Positions 29,258 through 37,005 of a stretch of DNA of 39,523 nt are shown here, one piece after another. Source of the DNA: Clostridia bacterium (GTDB taxonomy: Bacteria; Bacillota; Clostridia; Oscillospirales; CAG-272); assembly GCA_017623375.1 (NCBI GenBank), contig JAGAPH010000094.1, positions 1-39,523 on the forward strand, read 5' to 3'. The translations under genes and the position numbers were made by a program. The notes beneath the pieces were generated by a model. That model was not told the DNA's origin. It worked only from the letters and a program-made list of their open reading frames with translations, and ran no database searches. The stretch's first letter is position 1. The number at the start of each line of letters is the position of its first letter.

Positions 29258-31306
29258 ATGCACTGGTCAGAAGAAATTGCGCTTAAGATAATAGAGCGCA
29301 ACCCCAATAAGGAAGAATACGTTTGCGCCGCGGGCGTCAGCCCCTCGGGCTCTGTTCATATCGGAAATTTCCGTGACCTTGCCACCCCTCTTTTCGTGGT
29401 CAAGGCGCTGGAAAAGAAGGGCAAAAAGGCAAAATTACTTATTTCATGGGACGAGTATGACCGTTGCCGTAAGATCCCCGCTAACGTGCAGGAGGTCGTC
29501 GGCAGCAGCTACGACAAATATATAGGCTGTCCTTACGTTGATATCCCCGATCCTTGGGGCTGTCATGAGAACTACGCTCAGCACTTTGAGGAGGAATTCC
29601 TCAAGGGTATCGAGCCCTTCGGTATCAAGCTTGACTGCCGCTATCAGGCAGAGATGTACCGCTCGGGCAAGTACACAAAGGACATTATAGAGTCCCTTCA
29701 GAAGAGAGGAGAGATCTTTGAGATACTCGATTCCTTCAAGACTAAGGACACAAGCAAGAGCGAGGCGGAGCTTAAGGCTGAGCATGACGCGGAAAAAGCG
29801 GCTTACTACCCCGTAAGCATCTTCTGTCCCGAGTGTCACACCGACTTTACCACTATCACCTCTCTCTCCGACGACTGCACAGAGGCAGACTATACCTGCC
29901 GTTGCGGTCATAAGGGACATTTCAATTTCCTTGAGAACTTCAACTGCAAGCTTGGCTGGAAGATCGACTGGCCTATGCGTTGGAGATACGAGGACGTTGA
30001 CTTTGAGCCGGGCGGAAAGGATCACGCCGCTCCCACGGGCTCTTACAACAACTCCAAGATAATCTCCAAGAAGATATTCAACCATGAAGCGCCCCTCTTC
30101 CAGGGCTATGAGTTTATCGGTATCAAGGGAATGACGGGTAAGATGTCAAGCTCCTCGGGACTTAATCTCACACCCGAGACGCTTCTCAAGCTTTATCAGC
30201 CCGAGGTGCTTCTGTGGCTCTACGCAAAGACCGACCCCACCAAGGCGTTTGATATCTGCTTTGACGACGGGATCCTTCGTCAGTATTTTGAATTTGACAA
30301 GATGCTGAATGAATGTCGCGAGGGTAAGGCAACCGAGCTATCTCAGGATATAATCTACAATTGCACCGTGGAGGGCAGAGAGCCCGCAACCGTTCCCATG
30401 GCGCTTCTCGTTCAGCTCGGCTCCGTTGTAAACTTCAACGTGCCTATGCTTGAGACTGTATTTGAGAAGATAGGCATGCCTTACCGTGAGGCAGATTTTG
30501 CCGACAGACTTGACAGAGCAAAGTTCTGGCTTGAGCAGTGCGCTCCCGATCAGGTGAACAAGCTTCGCACTACCCGTAATTGGGAGGTATATAACACGCT
30601 TTCCGACGAGGAAAAGAAGGAGATAGAGCTTCTTCACGCATATATCTCAAAGGGTGGCTATACGCTTGACGAGCTTAACGCCGAGCTTTACGCCATTCCC
30701 AAGACCGTTTACGGCACTGACATGACCGACAAGGAGCTTAAGGGTATTCAAGGCGCGTTCTTCCGTACTGTATATAAGCTTCTTATAGATAAGGAAAAGG
30801 GTCCCCGTCTGTATTTGTTCTTATATACCATTGAGTCTGACAAATATGTTGGACTGCTTGATTTCTCCTATGCTCAGACAGAGGAGGAGATGGCGGCAGA
30901 CGCTCCCGCTGAGGAGTGCTGTCCCGAGGCGGAGGAGACCGTACAGGATCGCACGCCCGACCCCGTAGAGCCTGTTAAGGAGCAGGTGACCATCGACGAT
31001 TTTGCAAAGATTGATCTTCGCGTATGTAAGATACTCAAGGCAGAGGGCGTCCGTAAGTCTCATTCCTGTCTCAAGCTGACACTGTTTGACGGCATCGGCG
31101 AGCGAGGTATCATGTCCTCTATCAAAGAGGAATACTCACCCGAGCAGTTAGTGGGAAGAAAGATAATCGTTATCGCAAACCTCAAGCCCAACCGTATCTG
31201 CAACGTAAACTCCAACGGAATGCTGCTTGCGGCGACCAACAACGCCTGCGGCTGTCAGCTTATATTCGTTGACGATTGCGTACCTGAGGGAACACAGATA
31301 AAGTAA
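29258..31306 (+). CDS. lysK: Class I lysyl-tRNA synthetase with fused C-terminal tRNA-binding domain
   Basis: Charges tRNA-Lys. 682 aa. The class I Rossmann core has SGSVHIGNFRD (HIGH-like at 34-37) and the KMSKS-like GKMSSSSG. A Cys4 zinc ribbon (FCPECHTDF and YTCRCGH) lies near 190-225, and a helical anticodon region follows (PTKAFDICFDDG, PDQVNKLRTTRN). After an acidic linker (about 550-575), the last 105 residues (VTIDDFAKIDLRVCKILKAEGV to the end) form an EMAPII/Trbp111-type OB-fold, as at the C-terminus of many MetRS. Class I LysRS is usually about 520 aa, so the fusion is an addition. AAGGAG precedes ATG 29258; a start at 29204 would lie inside the promoter. Confidence 0.93.
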   Translation: MHWSEEIALKIIERNPNKEEYVCAAGVSPSGSVHIGNFRDLATPLFVVKALEKKGKKAKLLISWDEYDRCRKIPANVQEVVGSSYDKYIGCPYVDIPDPWGCHENYAQHFEEEFLKGIEPFGIKLDCRYQAEMYRSGKYTKDIIESLQKRGEIFEILDSFKTKDTSKSEAELKAEHDAEKAAYYPVSIFCPECHTDFTTITSLSDDCTEADYTCRCGHKGHFNFLENFNCKLGWKIDWPMRWRYEDVDFEPGGKDHAAPTGSYNNSKIISKKIFNHEAPLFQGYEFIGIKGMTGKMSSSSGLNLTPETLLKLYQPEVLLWLYAKTDPTKAFDICFDDGILRQYFEFDKMLNECREGKATELSQDIIYNCTVEGREPATVPMALLVQLGSVVNFNVPMLETVFEKIGMPYREADFADRLDRAKFWLEQCAPDQVNKLRTTRNWEVYNTLSDEEKKEIELLHAYISKGGYTLDELNAELYAIPKTVYGTDMTDKELKGIQGAFFRTVYKLLIDKEKGPRLYLFLYTIESDKYVGLLDFSYAQTEEEMAADAPAEECCPEAEETVQDRTPDPVEPVKEQVTIDDFAKIDLRVCKILKAEGVRKSHSCLKLTLFDGIGERGIMSSIKEEYSPEQLVGRKIIVIANLKPNRICNVNSNGMLLAATNNACGCQLIFVDDCVPEGTQIK

Positions 31307-31311
31307 TAGTA

Positions 31312-31354
31312 AGCCGCTTTTGCTACCGTTTTTTGATAGCAAAAGCGGCTTTTT
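31312..31354 (+). terminator. Terminator of lysK
   Basis: A 14-bp perfect stem (31312-31325 with 31337-31350) followed by TTTT. Confidence 0.92.
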
Positions 31355-31407
31355 GTCACGGAAAAGTGTTTTTATGCAAGGCGGGAGACATGATAGTCCC
31401 CTACGAA

Positions 31408-31453
31408 ATAATGTTCGTGCGTACATAGCAAACACCCCGATAAACCCCAATTT
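31408..31453 (-). repeat. Inverted repeat copy flanking the lipoprotein gene (left)
   Basis: 46 nt, the reverse complement of 32952-32997 with three mismatches, ending in the family motif related to AAATTGGG. Together the two copies bracket the lipoprotein gene. Confidence 0.75.
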
Positions 31454-31464
31454 AACAATATAAA

Positions 31465-31498
31465 CCGCCGGGTGAGGTCGCTTGACCTCGCCCGGCGG
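31465..31498 (-). terminator. Terminator of the lipoprotein gene
   Basis: CCGCCGGGTGAGGTC pairs with GACCTCGCCCGGCGG (one mismatch) around CGCTT; on the minus strand the following sequence is T-rich (TTTATATTGTT). It lies 22 nt after the lipoprotein stop. Confidence 0.7.
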
Positions 31499-31519
31499 CT
31501 TGTGTGCTGCTTATTTAAT

Positions 31520-32806
31520 TCAATCCACGGGGCGGCACCAATCAGAGGTGCCTCTGTCGTAGCCGCTGATGGCGTTCGCCGCAACGGCGGGGTCGCTCCA
31601 GCCCTTGGTGTATTTTGCCATTTTTTCGTTGTCACCCGTCTTGGGGAATATCGTCGTTTTTTCATCGGGAGCGTAAACGTATCCTAAATCGTAGCCGTAT
31701 CCGTCCGCGTATTTGTCTGCGGCGTACCAACCCGTCGTGGTTACGGTTGCCGAGGTGAGAGTAAACGAGGAGAACGCCCCCTTCATTATCTGAACGACGC
31801 TCTCGGGAATGGTAACCGTTGCGAAGTCCACCATAGCGCCGGGGGCGATTATCTCAACCTTGTCGCTTATGGTAGAGCCCTCGGGAGCGTAGAGCAATAC
31901 GGCGTGCTCGTTATCGCCCTTGGGAAGATACAGAGGAGCGTCGAAGCTTGCCATTTCCATGCTTATAAGAGCTTCTCTGTAAGCGGATATATTGCTTGCC
32001 GAAATAGCGTCGGTCTCAAAATACTTGACCGTTTCGGGAACTGCCGTGACAAGGTCGAGCGTGCAGTAGATGACCTTCGTCGCATCCTTGTTTACAAGCA
32101 TGTTGTTTGCCGTCTTGTAATTTTGGTTGTTTTCGTCAACGCTTATCTTTACACCGTTATATACGGACATTCCGCTTGCTTCGTCACGTACCGTGTCGCA
32201 ATAGATGCCGCGGAAGGCACCCGTATGGATATATACCACCTCTTCGGAAACGTCTATGCTTCTTACGTTCTCGTCAAACGCCATATCGGCAATGAGCTTC
32301 GTGCCCGAGTGGGTGGAATAATCCTCGTCACAGGAATATACGAGCATAAGGTAAGGATTGCTTTCGTTGCCCATGTATATCGAGCCGTTATGCGCTACAA
32401 CGTTCTTTGCAAGCTTACTGCTTATGCCGTCGAGGCTTCCGTTTTCGTCTATGTAGCTATCTATCGGCGATCTTACACCGTAGCAGCCGAGCATGGTTAT
32501 ACTGTCGGGAATGCTGAGCGACTTTTCACCGAGCACGTATGAGTCAAGGTTTGACGCCGCGTCGAGAATAGTAACGGGCTTTCCGTTAAATTCCGAGGGG
32601 ATAACGACGTCGGTAGCGATATTTCCGCCCGTAACCTTTACGGAATACGCGCTTTTGTCCTGTGTGAGGTAATAAACGAGTCCCTGATCGTCCTCTTCGC
32701 CCTTATCGTAGCGCGATGTACCGCAGCCCGTAAGAAGCAGCGCCGAGGTCAGAAGGAGCATGCAAAGCACGAGGCTGAGCACTTTTTTGAGATTGAATTT
32801 TTTCAT
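31520..32806 (-). CDS. Putative lipoprotein with leucine-rich (BspA-like) segments
   Basis: 428 aa. The N-terminus MKKFNLKKVLSLVLCMLLLT with lipobox LLLTGC, followed by a polar stretch (GTSRYDKGEEDDQG), marks a lipidated surface protein; Cys is at about residue 28. The mature part contains LRR_5/BspA-type patterns such as VVIPSEFNGKPVTILDAAS, LSIPDSITMLGCYG and VTIPESVVQIMKGAF, but most of the repeats are degenerate. This family binds host or neighbour surfaces in gut bacteria; the target is unknown. Its own promoter is at 32848-32876. The gene is enclosed by inverted repeats, which may point to earlier mobility. Confidence 0.75.
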   Translation of the reverse strand: MKKFNLKKVLSLVLCMLLLTSALLLTGCGTSRYDKGEEDDQGLVYYLTQDKSAYSVKVTGGNIATDVVIPSEFNGKPVTILDAASNLDSYVLGEKSLSIPDSITMLGCYGVRSPIDSYIDENGSLDGISSKLAKNVVAHNGSIYMGNESNPYLMLVYSCDEDYSTHSGTKLIADMAFDENVRSIDVSEEVVYIHTGAFRGIYCDTVRDEASGMSVYNGVKISVDENNQNYKTANNMLVNKDATKVIYCTLDLVTAVPETVKYFETDAISASNISAYREALISMEMASFDAPLYLPKGDNEHAVLLYAPEGSTISDKVEIIAPGAMVDFATVTIPESVVQIMKGAFSSFTLTSATVTTTGWYAADKYADGYGYDLGYVYAPDEKTTIFPKTGDNEKMAKYTKGWSDPAVAANAISGYDRGTSDWCRPVD

Positions 32807-32847
32807 GGTGTTGGTTGGTCTCCTTTTTCAATAATAAAGATAGCTTA

Positions 32848-32876
32848 ATTATAGACCTTACGGATAAAAATGTCAA
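32848..32876 (-). promoter_or_regulatory. Promoter of the lipoprotein gene
   Basis: Minus-strand TTGACA (32871-32876), 17-nt spacer, TATAAT (32848-32853). AAAAGGAGA precedes the start codon. Confidence 0.88.
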
Positions 32877-32950
32877 TATTAAAAGAGCAAAATCGTCAAA
32901 GTGCACAACTGAATTATATACGAATAATGCGGCTTTACAGGGAGCTTTGT

Positions 32951-33218
32951 CAAATTGGGATCTATCGGGGTGTTTGCTATGTACGCACGAACGTTATATG
33001 GCTCCTTCCGAGAGGGGGCTCCCGCGAAGCGGGTGGGGGAGATTGCGTGCATATCGTTTTAAGTTTCATTATGTTTAAACGTACTCTCCTTCAGTCGCTC
33101 CGCGCCAGCTCCCTCTCGGAGGGAGCCTTGGACGGTGCGAACCTATAAAAAGCCTCGCCCTTTGGGAGAGGTGGCGGCGTAGCCGACGGAGAGGGTGCTT
33201 CGACAAATCAAAATTTGA
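32951..33218. repeat. MITE-like dispersed repeat, divergent copy
   Basis: Starts CAAATTGGGATCTATCGGGG and ends CGACAAATCAAAATTTG; holds inner blocks GGCTCCTTCCGAGAGGG and CTCCCTCTCGGAGGGAGCC, as in 28904-29132. It fills most of the 627-nt gap before the transporter operon. No gene is visible there. Confidence 0.65.
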
Positions 33219-33358
33219 AAAAGGCATTTTATGTCAGATAGGTGGGGTGGTTTGAGAGGTGCTTTGCATTTTTTCTTCAAAAACACAAATTTATCACAGA
33301 AAAATCAAATTAAATTTGTATAAACATGTGTATAGTTCATAGAATGTTTAAAAAATTA

Positions 33359-33367
33359 TGTTATAAT
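33359..33367 (+). promoter_or_regulatory. Extended -10 promoter of the Gld-type transporter operon
   Basis: TG (33359-33360) one base before TATAAT (33362-33367) is an extended -10. No clear -35 is present at 17 nt. The first start codon follows at 33434. Confidence 0.6.
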
Positions 33368-33433
33368 GATATTTGTGTAATTGTCTGTATAGGCATATAA
33401 GGACAGAAAAACAAGAAAGGAATTTCCTGTGTT

Positions 33434-34528
33434 ATGATAAAAATCGAACATCTGGTGAAAAACTACGGCTCAAACTGTGCGGTTGACGACATCAGCTTTG
33501 AGATCCAAAAAGGCGAGATCGTAGGACTTCTTGGACCTAACGGTGCGGGAAAGAGTACGACCATGAACATTCTTACGGGATATCTTTCCTCAACCTCGGG
33601 AACGGTATCGGTGGCAGGGCTTGACGTGCTGGACAACCCTCTTGAGGCGAAAAAGCACATCGGATATCTTCCCGAGCAGCCCCCGCTTTACCTTGACATG
33701 ACCGTTGAGGAGTATCTTATATTCAACTACAATCTGAAGGGCTGCAAGCTCAACAGAACAAAGCACCTTGAGGAGATCTGCGAGGTGGTGAAGATAAAGG
33801 ACGTTTACCGCCGTGTTATCAAGAACCTCTCCAAGGGCTACCGTCAGAGAGTAGGTATCGCGCAGGCGCTCATCGGAAGCCCTGAGGTCATAATCTTTGA
33901 CGAGCCTACCGTTGGACTTGACCCCAAGCAGATAATCGAGGTAAGAAATCTTCTCCGTAATCTTGGCAGAGATCATACGGTTATTTTGTCTACGCACATA
34001 CTGCAGGAGGTACAGGCGGTATGCGACAGAATAATAATCATCAACAAGGGCAAGATAGTTGCCGATGAAAAGACCGAGAACATAACCCGTGCCGTTGAGA
34101 ATAACCGCCGCTTCAACGTGAAGATATGCGGACCTCAGAAGGAGGTTCTGGCAACTCTTCGCTCAAAGCAGGGTATCGTTCACGCGGAGGTGCTTGCGCA
34201 GAGAGACGGAGACGCTTACTCCTATCTTATTGAAAGCGAGGTCGGAATCGACATCAGAAAGAGCCTTTTCTACACACTTGCGGAAAAGAAATGGCCGCTG
34301 GTTGGTATGGAGGCTATGGGCATGAGCCTTGAGGACGTATTTATTGCTATCGTCGATCAGAGCGCGCCCAAGTCCAGATACGAGCGCAGAACGCCAAAGA
34401 CCCGCGGACGCGGCGAGGCGGAGAAGGAGATCGCAAAGACCTTGGTGGAGAATGCTGAAAAGACCAAGAGCGGCGGCGGATACTCCGCACTGTTTGATGA
34501 CGATAACAGTGAGAGCGGCGACAAATAA
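33434..34528 (+). CDS. ABC transporter ATP-binding protein (GldA-type)
   Basis: 364 aa. Walker A LLGPNGAGKSTTM (33-45), Q-loop GYLPEQPPLY, signature LSKGYRQRVGIAQA, Walker B VIIFDEPTVGLDP and H-loop STHILQE. After the ATPase domain, a C-terminal extension (about 220-364) ends in a charged tail (SKSRYERRTPKTRGRGEAEKE and GGGYSALFDDDNSE). It energises export or movement of an unknown substrate across the membrane. It is the first gene of a four-gene operon with the GldF-, GldG- and DUF4340-type genes. The ribosome site AAAGGA is about 13 nt upstream, a rather long distance. Confidence 0.92.
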   Translation: MIKIEHLVKNYGSNCAVDDISFEIQKGEIVGLLGPNGAGKSTTMNILTGYLSSTSGTVSVAGLDVLDNPLEAKKHIGYLPEQPPLYLDMTVEEYLIFNYNLKGCKLNRTKHLEEICEVVKIKDVYRRVIKNLSKGYRQRVGIAQALIGSPEVIIFDEPTVGLDPKQIIEVRNLLRNLGRDHTVILSTHILQEVQAVCDRIIIINKGKIVADEKTENITRAVENNRRFNVKICGPQKEVLATLRSKQGIVHAEVLAQRDGDAYSYLIESEVGIDIRKSLFYTLAEKKWPLVGMEAMGMSLEDVFIAIVDQSAPKSRYERRTPKTRGRGEAEKEIAKTLVENAEKTKSGGGYSALFDDDNSESGDK

Positions 34529-34557
34529 GGACTCAATAAAGAAAGGAAAGTAAAATA

Positions 34558-35304
34558 ATGTTTGCAATTTATAAAAAGGAGCTTCGCTCTTACTTTATAA
34601 ACGCCATAGGATACGTTTACGTAGGCGTATTTCTCGCGGCGGCGGCGCTTTTGTGCTGCTATACCACCCTTGGAAGCCAATCCTATTCCACGGGAAGCTA
34701 TTTCACCATGCTAATATTCGCGTTTATCATACTTATCCCGCTTCTTACCATGAAGCTTTTCGCTGAGGAAAAGAAGCTGCGCACCGAGCAGCTCTTGCTC
34801 ACCGCTCCCATAACGGCTTGGCAGATGATACTCGGCAAGTTCTTAGCGGCGTTTACCCTCTTCCTCGGAACGGTGCTGGTATCCTGCATTAACTTCTTCC
34901 CGCTTTATTCTTACGCCAGAGCCGAGAGAGCAGGGGAGGAGTATTCCTCTATTCATATAGGACCTGTTACGGGTGAGATAGTTGCCTGTGTTATAGGCGT
35001 GCTTCTCATTGGAGCGGCGTTCATAGCTATCGGACTTTTCGTGTCCTCGCTGACCGAAAATCAGCTTGCCGCAGCAGTTATTACTGTATCCATAATCTTT
35101 GTTATGCTCATACTTGACGTGGTAAATCAGTATATTGACGTTTACGCTATCCGTGCGGTCATCAGCTGGGTATGCGTAATGAGCAGATTCGGAAGCTTTA
35201 CGTCAGGTATCCTTGACTACACCGCCATACTGTATTATCTGTCTATAACAGGCGTATTTCTGTTGCTCACATCCCGTGTGTACGACAAGCGCCGTTGGGG
35301 CTGA
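34558..35304 (+). CDS. ABC-2 type permease (GldF-type)
   Basis: 248 aa with six membrane helices (at about 15-40, 55-75, 90-118, 138-165, 172-192, 220-240). MFAIYKKELRSYFINAIGYVYVGVFLAAAAL and MKLFAEEKKLRTEQLLLTAPITAWQMILGKFLAAF are the ABC-2/GldF marks. It pairs with the upstream ATPase. In Flavobacteria GldAFG supports gliding; in Clostridia the same arrangement occurs without gliding, so its job here is unknown. Confidence 0.92.
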   Translation: MFAIYKKELRSYFINAIGYVYVGVFLAAAALLCCYTTLGSQSYSTGSYFTMLIFAFIILIPLLTMKLFAEEKKLRTEQLLLTAPITAWQMILGKFLAAFTLFLGTVLVSCINFFPLYSYARAERAGEEYSSIHIGPVTGEIVACVIGVLLIGAAFIAIGLFVSSLTENQLAAAVITVSIIFVMLILDVVNQYIDVYAIRAVISWVCVMSRFGSFTSGILDYTAILYYLSITGVFLLLTSRVYDKRRWG

Positions 35305-35340
35305 TGCTTCCGTAATTGAAAGAAAGGCAAGGATAAAACG

Positions 35341-37005
35341 ATGAAAATGAAAGCTTCTACGGGACGCAAGCTTCGCTATGGCGGCATGTCCCTGTTCCTC
35401 ACGGCACTGATAATCGCCGTGATAATTATAGTAAATGTTATCTTCTCTGCGCTGGCGCAGAAATTTGCGTGGTACGGAGACCTGACCCCTCCTCTTTTGT
35501 TCACACTTTCCGATGAGTGCATAGACCTCATCAAGAACGGTGACGCAGAGTACGCCAACAGCACCAAGTCTCCCATCGAGATGGTAGACCAGGTAAGAGC
35601 CGAAAACGCGGGCACGGAAAACGCGGACATGAAGATAAAGATAATCTTCTGTGACGAGGTGGATAAGGTAAAGGCAAATTCCGCTCAGAACTACGTGTTC
35701 GAGACGGCGCATCAGCTTGCGGCTGAATTCCCCGACTATATCGAGGTGCTCAACTACAACGTGGTGAGAAACCCCACCTCCGTTGACGAGTACAGAGCCA
35801 CAAGCCGTACCAATATAACCTCAACAAGCGTTATTATCGCTTTTGGAACGGAGTACAGAATACGTACTGTAAATTCCTTCTACGTATTCGATGACGATTC
35901 CAGCGACGAGCCTTGGGCTTATAACGGAGAAAAGGCGTTCTGCTCCTCCATTCTTGCGGTAACGAGAGCCGAGTCTCCCGTTGCCTGCCTCACCACCAAC
36001 CACGGCGAGGCGTTTACCGACGAGGAGTTCCTCAATACGCTGATTGACGCGGGATATATTATCGAAACGCTTGATATGGCGTCCCAGGAGATCCCCGAGA
36101 GATGCAGACTTTTGGTGGTATTCAATCCCGACACCGACTTCCTCGTTCCCGACGGAGTTTCGGATATAGACGAGGTAGAAAAGCTTGATAGATTCCTTGA
36201 CGGAACAAACTCCATGATGGTATTCATGGATCCCGCCACACCGAGGCTTGACAATCTTGAGAGCTACCTTGAGGAGTGGGGAATAAGCTTTGACAGATAC
36301 GAGGGCGATACCAGACTTATCATGGATAAGTCCCAGGCGCTCACCACCGACGGCTACACCTTTATGGGTGAGTACGTTACAACGGGATTTGGCGGAAGCC
36401 TTACCAAGGACATGAGAAGCAGAACGGTAAAGCCTATCGTATTCAAGAACGCCATGTCCATATCCTACTCGGACGTATATGAGCCTACCCATTATACCCC
36501 CGAGGAGGGAAGCACCAATGAAAATGACGTAGAGTTCGATTACGGCACCTACAGTCAGGACGGAACATATCGCGATATATTCGATATCTTTACCACAAGC
36601 GCAAAGGCAGTTGCTCTGGCTAACGGAGTTGAGGTAGAGGTGGCAAGTGATGCTAACCTTCTCAAGCTTATGACCATATCCAGAGAGAGCCGCACTCAGC
36701 AGGAATTTTACAGCACCATGCAGGAAAACTCCTACGTGCTTGCCTGTGGCTCGGTGGATTTCGCGTCCACAAAAATGCTGCAGTCCACCTCTTACGGAAA
36801 CACCGACCTGCTGCTTACAGCGCTTCGTACTATGGGACAGGAGCCTGTTCCCGTAGGACTTGAATTCAAGCCCTTTGCGGACGATACCATTGACACGATC
36901 ACCACGGCAGAATCCACACAGTATACTCTTGTGCTTTCTATCGTTCCCGCGGTCATCGCGCTGATAACGGGGATTGTAGTTATCGTTAGGAGAAAGAACA
37001 GATGA
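35341..37005 (+). CDS. GldG-family ABC transporter auxiliary protein
   Basis: 554 aa. One N-terminal helix (about 15-40, MSLFLTALIIAVIIIVNVIFSAL) and one C-terminal helix (about 525-548, LSIVPAVIALITGIVVIV) enclose a large extracytoplasmic domain. The region VACLTTNHGEAFTDEEFLNTLIDAGYIIETLDM, followed by LLVVFNPDTDFL and SMMVFMDPAT, is the GldG/ABC_transp_aux core. It likely forms the extracellular part of the transporter. AAGGAT precedes the ATG; the stop overlaps the next start by 4 nt. Confidence 0.9.
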   Translation: MKMKASTGRKLRYGGMSLFLTALIIAVIIIVNVIFSALAQKFAWYGDLTPPLLFTLSDECIDLIKNGDAEYANSTKSPIEMVDQVRAENAGTENADMKIKIIFCDEVDKVKANSAQNYVFETAHQLAAEFPDYIEVLNYNVVRNPTSVDEYRATSRTNITSTSVIIAFGTEYRIRTVNSFYVFDDDSSDEPWAYNGEKAFCSSILAVTRAESPVACLTTNHGEAFTDEEFLNTLIDAGYIIETLDMASQEIPERCRLLVVFNPDTDFLVPDGVSDIDEVEKLDRFLDGTNSMMVFMDPATPRLDNLESYLEEWGISFDRYEGDTRLIMDKSQALTTDGYTFMGEYVTTGFGGSLTKDMRSRTVKPIVFKNAMSISYSDVYEPTHYTPEEGSTNENDVEFDYGTYSQDGTYRDIFDIFTTSAKAVALANGVEVEVASDANLLKLMTISRESRTQQEFYSTMQENSYVLACGSVDFASTKMLQSTSYGNTDLLLTALRTMGQEPVPVGLEFKPFADDTIDTITTAESTQYTLVLSIVPAVIALITGIVVIVRRKNR

